Shown one piece after another: positions 1-11,331 of a stretch of DNA of 64,000 nucleotides (position 1 is the stretch's first letter; each line of letters begins with the position of its first letter). The notes beneath the pieces were generated by a model. That model did not search any database. It was not told the origin of the DNA and worked only from the letters and a program-made list of their open reading frames with translations. Source of the DNA: Hymenopus coronatus (lineage: Eukaryota > Arthropoda > Insecta > Mantodea > Hymenopodidae); contig CM060888.1 in the NCBI GenBank assembly GCA_030762935.1, positions 119,361,468 to 119,425,467 on the forward strand. The letters run 5' to 3'. The position numbers were made by a program, and so were the translations under genes.

Positions 1-815
1 ATTTGGCACTCTAAATTACGGAGTACTTAAAAAAAAAAGACATAGCTTCTGCACAATAGGAATAGGGAAACCTCTTGTTAGTCTTTTAGGGGAAGTTTAT
101 TGTTCAAATTTGTATTATTAAATATGGCAAATTTTGAGCTTAAAACATGGGGTTTATTTTGCAAACATATGCGATTTTCCTCGTACATGTTTTCCATTGA
201 ACTGCCTTTTCTAAAAATATAATTTTCTGACATGGTCAATTTTCTCAGAGGCTATTGAAGAGCTTAATTAAATTTTAATATGATAAAAACAACCAGATGT
301 TAATAATTGAGAAAAATACTAAATGCTGATGCATTTTGATCAATAGATGGTAAATAAGTAAATAATTTTACCTTTCTTAAAAGTAGCCGTGTTGTATAAA
401 GGTATATATGTGAATTTAGAAGGAATGTATGTACATCCTGTAAAATGATCAATTGGATATGAAATAGTTTCAGATATAATGATCATAAATTTAACGTTAG
501 TGGGATAGGCTTTTTAATCTCCTTTCAAACATCCCATAACTAAAGAAGTAAATCGGTATATAACCTTCGAAGTTTGTTGACCAAAAGTTTTAAGTCAATA
601 CACAGAGCAAGGCTCGCAGAAGCCAATTGCAACGGATTTATTGTATTAGTTTAAAGTATGTAGATAATCCAACTATAAATGGCTTTTCGTTGGAATTCTT
701 AAAAGTTCTTTTCTCGGTAATTACTGGTCTATTAGCTTCTAAGTAAATTTAATTTAGGTCAGCAAATAAATATGAAACAGAAAATGAAGCAGTATTACAT
801 TAAAAAGAAGATAAT
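1..815. other. AT-rich stretch, nothing assigned
   Basis: No open frame with a recognisable domain, no tRNA-like boxes and no clear family A landmark. Short A runs only. It may hold decayed repeats too diverged to recognise by eye. Confidence 0.5.
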
Positions 816-817
816 AA

Positions 818-1063
818 CTAGGACTTCAGGAAATATAATAAAATAGGAACTTTTACAAATGTTTCGAAATATTTAAAGTGATTTATGACCAACTGTTTCG
901 AAGCCTCCGCAGGCTTGAAGACATAAATATGTTTTTTAACTAGGTATAAGTATTGTTGAACCCAGTCAACACGATAATGTCGAAATTGCTTAATTTGAAG
1001 TTTTCCAAAAATTCTAACGACAATAGAATATATGTAGCCTTCAAACTCTAAAATCCTTAGCAA
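818..1063 (-). other. short open frame, unassigned
   Basis: An 81-codon frame on the minus strand with no motif, signal peptide or family resemblance that I recognise. At this AT content a frame of this length is expected by chance. It is noted only so the interval is not blank; I do not call it a gene. Confidence 0.1.
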
Positions 1064-1221
1064 CAGTATTATAATGTTAGCTAGTTCTACTTGGTAAAAT
1101 AAGAAAGATTGCAGGAGACTCCAAACACGGGATTTTTCATAATACTTTACAATTTCAAGATAACATTCTAACAGTATTGTAAGGACATGAGATATGAAAA
1201 TAAACTCTGCTTATACTTAAG

Positions 1222-1232
1222 ACACGCACACA

Positions 1233-1264
<32 letters not shown>
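1222..1264. repeat. (CA)n microsatellite
   Basis: About 20 CA units with a few interruptions near the left end. The flanks do not match the family A blocks that surround most other CA/GT tracts here. Confidence 0.95.
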
Positions 1265-1265
<1 letters not shown>

Positions 1266-1379
1266 CTCTGCCCTTAGAAAATATTAAATTATGATTTACG
1301 CTCATAATTGATCACTCTCCTCTTCTTCCTCCACTTGCAATTTGACAAGATACAAATTAATAGTTGGACATTCTTTTAT

Positions 1380-2030
1380 ACTAAACTTAATAATCTCTTG
1401 CCTTTCTACCGTAATGGACATCGCGGAACTTCCATTCCAATAGCCACTCCCAAAATCCTTGCTCCGGGAACAGGGGGCGCTGAATATTACACGACATGCA
1501 ACTACGGCTCAGCTGGCATCATAAATTTGAGCACCAAGACGACCACGGCCCTGCATAAACGGACCGGAGAGCATAGGCGGAATAGAAATTGACACGACTT
1601 CTACCACGTAGGAAGAATCAATACCGGCCTCACCATATCATTACGCAACTGCATGTTGAACTGCATATAGAAATTGAACCAAATCCTATATTCGATGTTA
1701 ACAGAATGATACCATGTCCGTAAAGAACAATACTCCCCGGTGGCTTTTGGTGGACTTGTTCATGGCTGCAGCTCAAGATCTTTTTTGGCGCATTCACTTG
1801 CAAACGTATATTAGCTTACCGCATAGCGAAACTAATCAGGGTGCTTAGGCGGGACTCCACCAACTCTACGTATTAAGAGACAGCATGTTTTAGATTCTAA
1901 CTGCAAATGGGAGGTACGTAGTTCGCACTACCTAGGACATCCTAACAGGGCAATCGCCACTCGGTTGTGTGGAGCCACGCTTTCCTCCCTTAAATACAGC
2001 AAGCAAGTTCATATTCGTTGATGCTCCCGA
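1380..2030. other. unidentified GC-richer block
   Basis: Base composition is clearly richer in G and C than on either side. The longest frame is 94 codons (1308-1592, plus strand). Six-frame reading by eye gave no domain I can name. It lies just upstream of the transposase relic at 2287, so it may be the 5' part of a related or different decayed transposon, but I see no match to the N-terminal DUF4817 region. Confidence 0.3.
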
Positions 2031-2286
2031 TTGTTTTTGTTAAAATCACAGCATCAAAATCAAACCCCATAGGCACGTTTAGAAAAAATGTCAGGTGTTA
2101 TGATATATTGATCCAAAAATCGAAATTTTTCTTCTACTTTTATATCAATATGTATATACTGGCTAAAATCTCAAGCTTTTTTACTTATTGACCAAAGGAT
2201 CTAAGGATGGCTAATTTCAACTAATTAACGTGGTATATTCCTCCAAAATTCTTGGGATAAAGTAACCCACTCCATACTCTAAAGGT

Positions 2287-3190
2287 GCTGATCGCTGTCT
2301 TTATCCTCAGCGTCCGACTCCATTGCATACCCTTTTTGCTACCACTACGCAACTGTTTGAGAAAGCGATACCTTCATGGCAACAGCAAAGATAGTTATGC
2401 TTTAAAGAGATGCCGAACTCTCAACTTTGGAGAGGCCTTTCTGAATATCTTTGGTAAGAACCGTACAGAATATTCAAGTAATTGCGCGTGCAATTAATGT
2501 TGGTCATAGCACCGTCTAGCAACTACACCCATACCAGTTTCGAAGATTCATATGCTACCACCAACCGATTCTGTACCACGTGTTGCCTTCAGTGGGTTTC
2601 TGGGCTGCTGTAACGAACCCGTTTCCATGGCCCATTATTTTCATAGATGAATTTCAATTCAGTAGGAATGGTGTTCCCAAATTACCATGTCTGAACAGAT
2701 GAAAATCCTTACACCGCGAATGTCTAAAGCTTACACAGATTTGGCATAAATGTGTGAACAGGTATTCTGGATGGTTATGAAATTGGGCGATATGTTCCTC
2801 CACCCAAGATAACAAGTAGTATGCACTTAATCATTCAGTTATTGGGCGTGTTGGTGGAGGATGTACCATTGATGTCCACCAAGAAATGTGGTTTAAATAT
2901 GAAGGCGCATCCTTTAACTTTCCCCTTTGTGTTCGGGATCATCTGGAAAAAGCTGGATAAGCCATTAGCGAGTGTCTTCATAGTTGACTCCATTGTACAT
3001 TTTCCTGTGGAACGAACGAGGAGTTTGATCTATGACACTCCTGTAAAGATACAGGAAGAAGTGGTGGATATTATGGTCACTGACTAACAGACTGCAGAAA
3101 CTCAAGGCTGGTTGAGCGACTTTATTGACCGCGTATGTAGCTAAGTGCATGTAACAGCGTTGGTTGTCGTCATATTGAACCAGTTATAGC
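2287..3190 (+). pseudogene. ancient Tc1/mariner (DUF4817-type) transposase relic
   Basis: Fragments in shifting frames follow the order of the better copy at 12444-13482. An N-terminal block reads YPQRPTPLHTLFATTTQLFE. An HTH block reads IARAINVGHSTV. IIFIDEFQFSRNGV corresponds to LFTDEATFARDGV around the first catalytic Asp. NV*TGILDGYEIGRYV corresponds to the NVWAG..GDYLIGPYV block, with Trp changed to TGA. MWFKYEGASFNF corresponds to MWFQHDGAPAHF, so the second catalytic Asp is lost. SLIYDTPVKIQEEVVDIMV and CNSVGCRHIEPVI end the domain. Many stops and frameshifts make it non-functional. The first 30 or so residues and both terminal inverted repeats were not found. The SPD..P.DFF block around the third Asp is not clear. 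It is much older than the 12.2-kb copy. Confidence 0.75.
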
Positions 3191-3233
3191 GGATAAGAAT
3201 TCCAACCAGCGTGTGACGAAGACAAAAACGGAC

Positions 3234-3470
3234 TTCAGTTTAACTGTAAACAAAGAGGTTTGCGAAACACGATTAAGTTTGCGTTGCTTCTTTGTTATTA
3301 TTTCCCAATGGGTTACAGAGGGGAACACCCAAAACCTGGGAATGGTAACCCCCTTTGAGCAAGACAAATACGAATTGTTAGGTTCAACTGTAAAACAAAG
3401 TGTTTGTGAAAAGTAATTAAGTCTCATGTTTTGTGGTTTCTTTATTAGTATTATCTAGAAGATAATACTA
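3234..3470. repeat. imperfect direct repeat and small palindrome after the transposase relic
   Basis: A block near 3234 (TTTAACTGTAAACAAAG, then TTTGCGAAA, AATTAAGT-like and TTCTTTGTTATTATT-like runs) recurs about 147 bp later near 3381 (TTCAACTGTAAAACAAAG and onward). The second unit ends at the palindrome TATTATCTAGAAGATAATA around 3448-3468. Probably transposon 3' non-coding sequence. Confidence 0.6.
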
Positions 3471-3483
3471 ACGAATTCTAGTA

Positions 3484-4372
3484 AAAAATCTTGTGTTCCA
3501 TTCACGTGACTTTCTCTATTTCTCTGCAACAAATTATTGTTAAAAAGTTTAAGCTTCTATTTACTTCATGCTTATCGATAAAACAATTAGTAGAAATATC
3601 TTATTACTTACTTCCTTGTAAGTAGAAGCGAAATAAGCAAATCCATAGGTTAAAGTGATAGTCAAAAGCTGGTTGCTATGTGACTGAAGTACCTTTGTTT
3701 GTATGGACAGGAGTTGACAAACTCCTGTATGAGAAAAATATAATTTTTTAAAGCTGAAACCAATAAGAACGAATATCTCAATCTCAAAAAGTTCAACTCC
3801 AGGGAAAAAATGTATATAACATAAATTGTGTGTTTTAGCGAACTCTGCATTTTTTTATGTACTAAGTTTTTCTCTATCTCTTACGATGAACCAGTTTTGC
3901 AAAATTCAATAAAAATCATCCAGAATAAAGAGGTCTTCAGAGGCAATTCCCAGAAAATTCAAGATAAACATATTGTTTGTTCAGTAACATATTTAATATA
4001 CGACAATTTAATCAAAATCTTTAGATAATTTCTGAGAAAATCAAAATTTTCGAAAAAAGTTCATGTAAAGGGTAGTTGGGGTGGGGAGGTTTTCTTCTAA
4101 ATCTTCGTGTCGCATCCTTGGAAGATACCAAACTTAAATACCAAGTTTGGTACTTAACGGTCTTTTCGTTTTTGAGCAATTCTGTCCAAAGACCCACAGA
4201 CAAACACACACACACACACACACGGACCTTTTTCCAAAAAGGCTTTTCTTGGATTCAAGGGACCCAAAACATGTATTTCCGGTGAAACCACGGTATCGAA
4301 CTTTTGGGTGCATTACAATACTTCCTCTATACACTATGAACATAGTACGCGTAGCGATAGAGAAAAGCGATG
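3484..4372 (-). repeat. family A copy 1, near full length (family definition)
   Basis: I define family A here. Plus orientation runs from the hairpin end to the ATGTGAATGGAACACATCAG end. The order of landmarks is: a palindrome flanked by TTTCTCTAC/GTAGAGAAA; CCACCCAAAAATTCGATACC; TTCACCGGAAATACACGTTT; a GT-rich site; AACTCAAAAACGAAAAG; a near-palindrome AAATACCAAGTTTGGTATTT; CTTTACATGGAAAAAATTTC; GAATTTTCTGGGAATAG; GGTAAACCGTAAGAGATAGA; TTAACCATTTCTGAGATATT; TTTGACTATCGCTTTAGCCT; GTAGAGAAAGTCATGTGAA. This copy is reversed and carries (CA)10 at 4204-4223. Frames of 66-105 codons occur on both strands, but none resembles a known protein. It behaves as a dispersed mobile repeat of unknown class. 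The hairpin at its right end is disturbed by a small insertion. Confidence 0.85.
4204..4223. repeat. (CA)n inside family A copy 1
   Basis: Ten CA units at the position where other family A copies carry GT/CA tracts of different length. Confidence 0.95.
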
Positions 4373-5384
4373 TTCTAAGTCACGCTGAACTAAATTATTT
4401 AAACAACGTGGTTAAACACAAATTGGTGTTTTCAGGAAGCGATACATTTCCGGACCTGGGTTAGTATTCCAAAACATGATCTTTTCGGTCTCCTCTACAA
4501 ATCTTAAATTTTTGTAAGCGGAATTTACGAACAAGCTGTATATTGTAAATATAACATCGGGTCAACCATTTATATTATTTAATATGATTTTAGATAATTT
4601 CTTATATACCTTTGAATGCATTATCTTTATTTATACATATTTTCATCAATATTGAAATTGGCACTGTTGACAATTTCCTTCGGTACTATTAAACTAAACA
4701 GCAATTCTTAATGCGTATTCTTCGTTTGAGGGTCTTAAGAACTCCGACATCTATTGGTTAGTTTCATTGCAGTGCATTCCTATAAATGTGAACTATCTCA
4801 TTAGTAACAGGCATACATAAGCGCCTCATTCATAGTGGAAGCTAGCGCTGTTCATTAGAACACTGGTTTGTATGATTCTCCGTTTTTATAAGAACTGTTA
4901 GGTCTAAAAGAAGAAAACTAAAAGATATAATAGCAACAGTCTGGCAGCACAAAAAGGATATGACAGTCAATTTGAACCGTCTGCACCAATACATTCACCT
5001 CGGCACAGATCAAATTCCTACCAGCAGCTACGGTTGGGTTGAGATTGCAAATGTCGTGATTTATGAACACAGTAAAAGGGCAGTATTTTACTAATGATAT
5101 TACTCCTATTATTTAAAAAAGGAAGGAAGGTGTATTTTAAAATGGATAATAAAACATCCCATATGTAACCCTCACACCATTACTCTGACCTTATAAACTT
5201 ACGTCTATCTCTTATTAACTCCACCATCAAATACTATGCACACCAGCTTTGTTAGAACACTCTGCACAACATTTGTAGACATAAATATGGCATATTTTAT
5301 AGCAAGTATCACTATTGCTGCGTTTGCACATGCTGATGGAGTTATAAAATGTTTATTTTTCTTTTCAATATGCGATTTATCATG
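4373..5384. other. intergenic, nothing assigned
   Basis: About 1 kb between two minus-strand family A copies. No open frame above about 75 codons, no tRNA boxes and no terminal repeat pattern seen. Confidence 0.5.
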
Positions 5385-6243
5385 TAAAAATCTGATGTAT
5401 TCCATTAATATGACTCTCTCTACATCTCTGCAACAGACTATTGTTAAAAAAACTTAATTCTTCTCTTTGCTTAATGCAAATGGTGAAAAAATTGGCTGAA
5501 AGGGTCTTATTACCTGCTTCCTCGTAAGGAGAAGGAAAATAAGGGAACACATTAGGCTAAATCGATAGTCAAATCTTTTAAAAGCTGGATGCTATGTGAT
5601 TAAATACCTTTGTCTGTATGGACAGGAGTTGACAAGTTCCCACATGAGAAAAGTATAAGTATGCTAAAGCTGAAACTAATAACAAGGAATATCTTAGAAA
5701 TGGTCAACTCCATGAAAAAAATGTACATGACATAAATTGTGTGTTACAGCAAGTGTAGTAAGTTTTTGTCTATTCTTACGGTTTACCAGTTATACAAATT
5801 TCCGGAAAATTCATCCAGAATAAATATGTCTTCAGAGGCAATTCCCAGAAAATTGAAGAGATACATTTTATATGTCACATACATATCTTGAATATACGAG
5901 ATTGTAATCACAATCGTTAGAGCCATTTTTGAGAAAATTAAACTTTCCGAAATATTTCCATGTAAGGGGCAGTTTGGGGTGGGTGGATTTTTCTCAAAAG
6001 CTTCGTGTTGTATCCTTGAAAGATACTAAACTTAAATGCCAAGTTTGGTATTTTACCGACTTTTCGTTTTTGAATTATCGTGTTCACAGACATACGGACG
6101 CATACACGGATCTTTTTCTGAAAATATTGTTTGGATACAGTGCGCTCTAAACCGTGTATTTCCGATGAAATCTCGGCATCAATTTTTGGGTGGAATGCAA
6201 TACCTTCTCTATACACTGTACATAGTACGAGTAGAGAAAGTAA
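5385..6243 (-). repeat. family A copy 2, full length
   Basis: It starts with a CTGATGTATTCCATTAATATGAC block and ends at GTAGAGAAAGT. The CTCTATAC...GTAGAG hairpin end lies at 6210-6242. Both ends carry ACTYTCTCTAC in inverted orientation. It is immediately followed by copy 3 in the opposite orientation. Confidence 0.85.
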
Positions 6244-6254
6244 AAGAGGTAAAT

Positions 6255-6977
6255 AAAAAAAAACATTTTTCGAAAAGGTCCACCTGTAACCAGTCTGTGT
6301 GTGTGCGTGCTTGTGTGTGCGCGCGCGCGCACGCGGGAACAGCATAACTCAAATACGTAAAGTTGTTTACATCCTAAAGTTGTTTAAGTTCAGTATCATG
6401 CAAGGATCGACACAATATTACCAAGAAATCCCTCAACGCCAAACTATCCTTAACATGGAAAAAAATTCGAAAATTCAGTTTTTCTGTGGCTGTTAACGAC
6501 TTTTACTAAAATAATATACTAAATATTTTTACATGTGAAATGATGCGTGTAGCTATCTTAATTTCCTGGGAATGTCCTCTAAAGTTCTCTTAATTGTGAA
6601 TGACTTTTAGCACCGTAAGAAAAAGAATAAAATTTACAAAATATATGTAAACCACACAATTTATATCGAATGTATATTTGTTGTGGAGCTTAACATTTCT
6701 GAGATATTCCTGCTTATAGGTTTCAATTTTGCAATATTTATAATTTACTTAAAGAAAGTCGTTATTCACATTTTTTCATCCTGACTAAGCAAAGAAAACG
6801 GAGCTTTAATACCTTTATATAGCGCCCGACTTTTAAAAGATTTGACTATTGCTTTAGCTTATTGTTTTCCATATTCCCTTGTACAAGGAAACAATATGCA
6901 ATAAAGCACACAGTTCATGTAAGAATATTTTTTGCAGTATAGTTAGAAAAAGTTATGTGAATATATCACATAAGATT
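6255..6977 (+). repeat. family A copy 3, hairpin end missing
   Basis: The match starts at the CATTTTTCGAAAAGGTCC block, directly after the hairpin of copy 2, so the two divergent copies share one hairpin. The GT site at 6296-6335 has changed to mixed GT/GC. The distal half (6660-6977) is well diverged but in order and ends in ATGTGAATATATCACATAAG. Confidence 0.75.
6296..6335. repeat. GT/GC alternating tract in family A copy 3
   Basis: Alternating purine-pyrimidine run, GTGTGTGC...GCGCGCGCGCACGC, at the standard family A GT site. Confidence 0.9.
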
Positions 6978-7077
6978 TTTATTACCTGGTGATATTGCCA
7001 ATATTCACTGCTTGTTTAGTCACTAAAACACACGTTTTAGGATCCTCTGTATTAAAAACAAAATCATATTACTATTT

Positions 7078-7637
7078 CTACATTCACCATACACAAAGTA
7101 GACAGAGAAGACATTGTATTCCACCCAAAGTTTGGATGTCGATATTTCACCGGAAATACATTACTTTTATGTCAAGAGATTCCGAAAAAAATAATTTTTA
7201 GAAAAAGATTCGTGTGTGTAGGTATGTGGGCAACTTAAAAACCGAAAATCTGCTTAAAAGCTTCGTATTTAAGTTCAGCATATTTCAGGATATGAGATGA
7301 AGATTTTCAAGAAAATCTCCACACACTTTTATATAAAATATTTTTCGAGAAATTTTATTTTCTCAAAAACGGCTCTACAATTTTCATTAAAACCTTATAT
7401 ATAAAAATGCTTTACACGAAAAATAAAATGTATATCTTCAATTTTCTAAGTCCACTTTTAGAAGCCCTCTAATTTTGGAGAGCCTTTGCATTATCGGTAA
7501 ACCTTAAAAGATACACAAGTCTTACTAGACATATATACGAGATACTATGTAGTAGAGTTAACCATTACCGAAATATTCCTTGGTTTCAAATTTAATATAC
7601 TTAAGTTTTTCTCAAACAGAACTCGTCATTCGTTTCA

Positions 7638-7695
<58 letters not shown>

Positions 7696-7948
7696 CTTTT
7701 TTTTTTCCTTTGTTCCTGGCCATCCGAAAAGAACCGAGTTTCAATTTCCTCGCATAGCGTTAGCTTTTAAAAGATTTGACTATCGCTTTGGCCCAGTGTA
7801 TTACTGCAAGTAAGACGGCCATTTTTAGTAATGTTTATCCGGATTAGCATGAGGTAAATAGAAGAATTAAGCTTTTGTAAGAATAGTTTGTTTCAGAATA
7901 GGTAGAGAATGTTACGTGAATAGAACACATAAAATTATTTTTATTCAT
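7078..7948 (+). repeat. family A copy 4, with CT expansion
   Basis: All landmarks are present in order, ending at GGTAGAGAATGTTACGTGAA. A (CT)n run at 7640-7692 lies where copies 13 (29.6 kb) and 24 (53.8 kb) have TCTTTT-type sequence, so this is a variant subfamily carrying a pyrimidine tract and CCTGGCCATCC. Confidence 0.8.
7640..7692. repeat. (CT)n microsatellite
   Basis: About 26 CT units inside family A copy 4. They create a poly-Ser/Leu open frame that is not a gene. Confidence 0.95.
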
Positions 7949-7949
7949 T

Positions 7950-8880
7950 TTTGACCCGAAAAAAGCGTTAATAGCGAGCTTTAGAAGCATTAGAGATGGT
8001 AAACTCGTACATATTATTATGGAACGGCAAAATAGAGCGTATCGTTATAATTGGAAGCGTAATGAAGGGGTTTCGCTGCCGTTGTTTTTTGTTTTTTTTT
8101 TTTACTTAAAAACCAAGTTTGGTATTTTTTGGTGTTTTTTTTTTTTTTTTTGTTAATTTTTTTTATGTTCTTTTAAATTTATTTTTTGATAGCGATGAGC
8201 ATTAAAAAGATTTGCCTATCACTTTTTGGGGAAGGGGAGATGAAAAGGAGAGACGAAGATCCAGTAAAAAAGGTGGGAAATAGCTTAAGTTCTCACAAAT
8301 AACAACACAGTACATCAAGCGCCGTATACTTCATCTGTTTTCACTGTTCATGAACGCGCTAAACAATGACAACAATTAGCATTTCTCACAACAAGAAATG
8401 CCAACAATATTGATTTAGGTTTTTAATTTAGGGAGGGCTATTTGTATTATTTTTTATTTAATTTTATTTTTGTTTGTTTATAATTATTGTATGTCATTTC
8501 ATTGTGTTTACTTCGCCAATTTCGTCAGTCTTATTTCACGTCATGGGAAATTTTGTTCCTTTCGTTGATTATATTTGTTGACTATCACCTCCTCACTATG
8601 AAGCGCTGTTGGTTTAGCCTTCCTACTGCTGTGCAAAATTACAGAGGGATCAACAATATTAGTTGGTAATGTCTAACCGTGTGATAAATGATTTTTAAGG
8701 ATCTAGATGTCTTCCAAGTGTCGCCAGCATAGCTGATGTGTAGTGGGGAAAATTACTGGATTGAAATTCTAGCTTCTGTGGAATTTCCGCTTTTGATTAG
8801 GAGCTTTGTACGTTTTATGTCCATTTTAGGCGTTATGGACGCGGCTCTTAACCGCGTGGATTGTTTCCTTTGTAGCTTAA
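7950..8880. other. low-complexity T-rich stretch, no gene
   Basis: Long T runs at 8085-8103 and 8138-8165, and a short echo of the family A near-palindrome (AACCAAGTTTGGTATTTTTT near 8110). No recognisable coding sequence. Confidence 0.45.
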
Positions 8881-8884
8881 AAAC

Positions 8885-9075
8885 CTTTAAACTAGTTGAT
8901 TTTATCAGGCGATGAATGATATCGGTGAAATGGTGCAAAAAGGAGCCCACGGACCATGGAGCTAGTAGGTACTCGACATTGGTCTTGTCAGGACAGCGGA
9001 AAAAGCTTATCCGGGTAATCACCATACCGAAATTCAAACTCGCGACCTCTTGAATGCTCTCCCCGAACTAAGAGG
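8885..9075 (-). repeat. SINE family S4, copy 1
   Basis: On the minus strand, a tRNA-like head with a box-B-type GGTCGCGAGTTTGAATTTCGG is followed by a body with GATTACCCGGATAAGC, GTCGAGTACC and a CCATGG/GTGGGCTCC segment. The same order occurs at 26640, 41075 and 48690. It is probably a Pol III-derived short interspersed element. The box A region is poorly preserved. Confidence 0.6.
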
Positions 9076-9346
9076 TTGTAAATTATTGTTATCAGCTATT
9101 CGCTGGCCTACTTTTCTACTTTTATGGTCATTGGAGGATGTCGCAAGAGCACGTAAATTCTATTTTCCCGATTGCGAAGTTGTATACGCTGTCTGTTGTT
9201 TGTACTGCCGGTTTTCTTGCCTCAGTAGTTTCACCGTCGGTTAGGCACTGCACCTCGACTTCTAGCTGTCGTTATGAAATTGTCGGGATTATTGCTTTTT
9301 GTTTGAGAGCACGAGCGCTTATCGAAATTCTAGGGGGTTGAACATT

Positions 9347-9488
9347 TTTACTTTCTCTACATGTACATGGTGTATAGAGAAATTATTGTATTCCACCCAA
9401 AAATTGTTACCGAGATTTTACCGGAAATACATGTTTTGGGTCCCCGTGAATCGAAAAAAAGTATTTTTTTGGAAAAAGGTCCGTTTAT

Positions 9489-9522
<34 letters not shown>

Positions 9523-9790
9523 ACAGCATAGCTCAAAAACGAAAAGACCGTTAAATTCCTTAGTATTTAACTTTGATATCTTCCAAGAATGCGACCCGAA
9601 GATTTTCAAGATCCCCCCGCCCCAAACTACATTTTACATGGAAAAAATTTCGAAAATTTTGATTTTCTCAAAAATGGATCTAACGATTTTGATTAAAATC
9701 TCTTATATTTAAGATATTTACATGCCAAATAAAATGTATAACTCGGATTTTCTGGGAATAGCCCCTAAAGGCCTCTTTTTTTTGAGTTAT
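9347..9790 (+). repeat. family A copy 5, truncated
   Basis: It starts at ACTTTCTCTACATGTACATG with an intact hairpin (9351-9385). It breaks off after GGGAATAGCCCCTAAAGGCC, losing the distal half. (GT)n at 9491-9521. Confidence 0.85.
9491..9521. repeat. (GT)n inside family A copy 5
   Basis: About 15 GT units at the standard family A microsatellite site. Confidence 0.95.
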
Positions 9791-10220
9791 TTCCTATTAT
9801 TTCCTGAGGCATACTACCATCACAAACTTTAGAGAAATTATTAAATTACCTTATATTGCCATTCTTACACTATACATTTACGTATTTTATTAATAAATGT
9901 CAGACGTGTTTCGGTTTCAAGATTCATATGCACGTTTGAAATATCAAAGAGCAGGACCGCAATTTAATGTTTAAAGAATAAAATAAAAGGTTATGACATT
10001 AACAACACTCAATTCCCGAGATAAATATATGCATTTTAAAATATAAAAATAGTTTTAATGTCGTTTTTGAGAACATTTTAAGGCTAATTGTATAGTAATC
10101 TTTTTCATTTTTCCTTTTATACCTATCGACGACATTTCTCTATGAAACAACAGCTTTGTCAATGCTGTTAACTCGTGTACTATTTGTTGCCATTGGTTTT
10201 TATTTACTCTTTTAATTTCC
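9791..10220. other. intergenic, nothing assigned
   Basis: AT-rich. The only frame of note is 60 codons on the minus strand (10055-10237), lysine-rich and without a domain. Confidence 0.5.
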
Positions 10221-10224
10221 TTCT

Positions 10225-10370
10225 TTAGATCCCACACATATTCATACTTGCAGACTCTAGGGAGGATAGGGAATAATCTAGGCTAGAGAAAAATTCCCAT
10301 ACCCCCAACCTGTGAATCGAACTAGGGACCCCTAGCACAGCAGGCAGGAGCTCAACCGAGTGGTTACTAT
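10225..10370 (-). repeat. SINE family S5, copy 1 (tRNA-derived)
   Basis: Reading the minus strand gives an A-box-like CCACTCGGTTGAGCTCC, then a B box TAGTTCGATTCACAGG, then a body with ATTATTCCCTATCCTCC. The body motif ATTATTCCCTATCCTC is shared with the tRNA-like copy at 61595, so this is a dispersed element and not a tRNA gene. Confidence 0.65.
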
Positions 10371-10466
10371 TATTATATTATTTTGCTGTTAATAAAGTTT
10401 AATACACAGATGTACACATTTATTTTACAGTTTCTGCAACCATATCAACCATCTAACTATATTTCT

Positions 10467-11125
10467 AAAAAAAATCTGATGTATTCCATTCACATAACTT
10501 TCTCTACATCTTTGCAACAAACTATTGTTAACCAGCTCATTCTTCTATCTATTTCATGCTAATCAAGATAGCATTAGCAGAAACGGTTGTATTGCTTAGT
10601 TCCAAGTAGAAGGTAAATAAGTGAATACTCTAGCCAAACCGACAGTCAAATGTTTTAAAATGTGGTTGCTATGGAATTGAAATTCGTTTTTTGTGTGGGC
10701 AGAAGTTGACAAGTTCCCAAATGAGAACTGTATAAGTATCTTAAAGCAAACTAATAACAAGGAATATCTCACAAATGGTCAACTCCACGAAAAAATGTAT
10801 AGGGTATAAATTGTGTATTTCAATGAGATCTACATTTCTTGTGCAGTAAGTTTTGTATATCTTTTACGGTTTACTAGCTGTGCAAAATTCAGCAAAAGTC
10901 ATACAGAATAAAGGTCTTCAGAAACTATTCCCGGAAAATTCAAGATATGTATTTTATTTGTGATATAAATGGCTTTAATAATGGGTATTTTAATTAAAAT
11001 CTTTAGAACCATTTTTGAGAAAAATAAACTTTTCTTGAAAATCTTCGTGTAGCATCCTTGGAAGATACCAAACTTAAATACCAAGTTTGGTATTTAACGA
11101 TCTTTTCGTTTTTGAGGTATGCTAT

Positions 11126-11179
<54 letters not shown>

Positions 11180-11331
11180 ACCTTTCTCTGACAATTTTTT
11201 TTTTTTTTTGATTCAGGGGGTCCTAAAACATATATTTCCGGTGGAATCTTGACATCAAATTTTTGGGTGGAATACAATATCTTCTCTACTCATTATGTTC
11301 CTACATCGTACATGCTGGCTAAAGAAATTAA
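10467..11331 (-). repeat. family A copy 6, full length
   Basis: It begins with AAAATCTGATGTATTCCATT and carries ACTTTCTCTAC near the left end. (CA)n at 11127-11175 is the longest expansion of this site in the window. The right hairpin is degenerate (CTTCTCTACTCATTATG...). Confidence 0.85.
11127..11175. repeat. (CA)n inside family A copy 6
   Basis: About 24 uninterrupted CA units at the family A microsatellite site. Confidence 0.95.

Noticed and set aside
4021..4343. Cys/Val- or Thr/His-rich open frames over CA/GT tracts (also at 6036-6345, 9418-9712, 11003-11194, 55397-55685)
   Set aside because: They are produced by the dinucleotide repeat read in different frames within family A or bare microsatellites. 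Similar frames appear on both strands.
7580..7813. Ser/Leu-rich 77-codon frame
   Set aside because: It comes from the (CT)n tract in family A copy 4.
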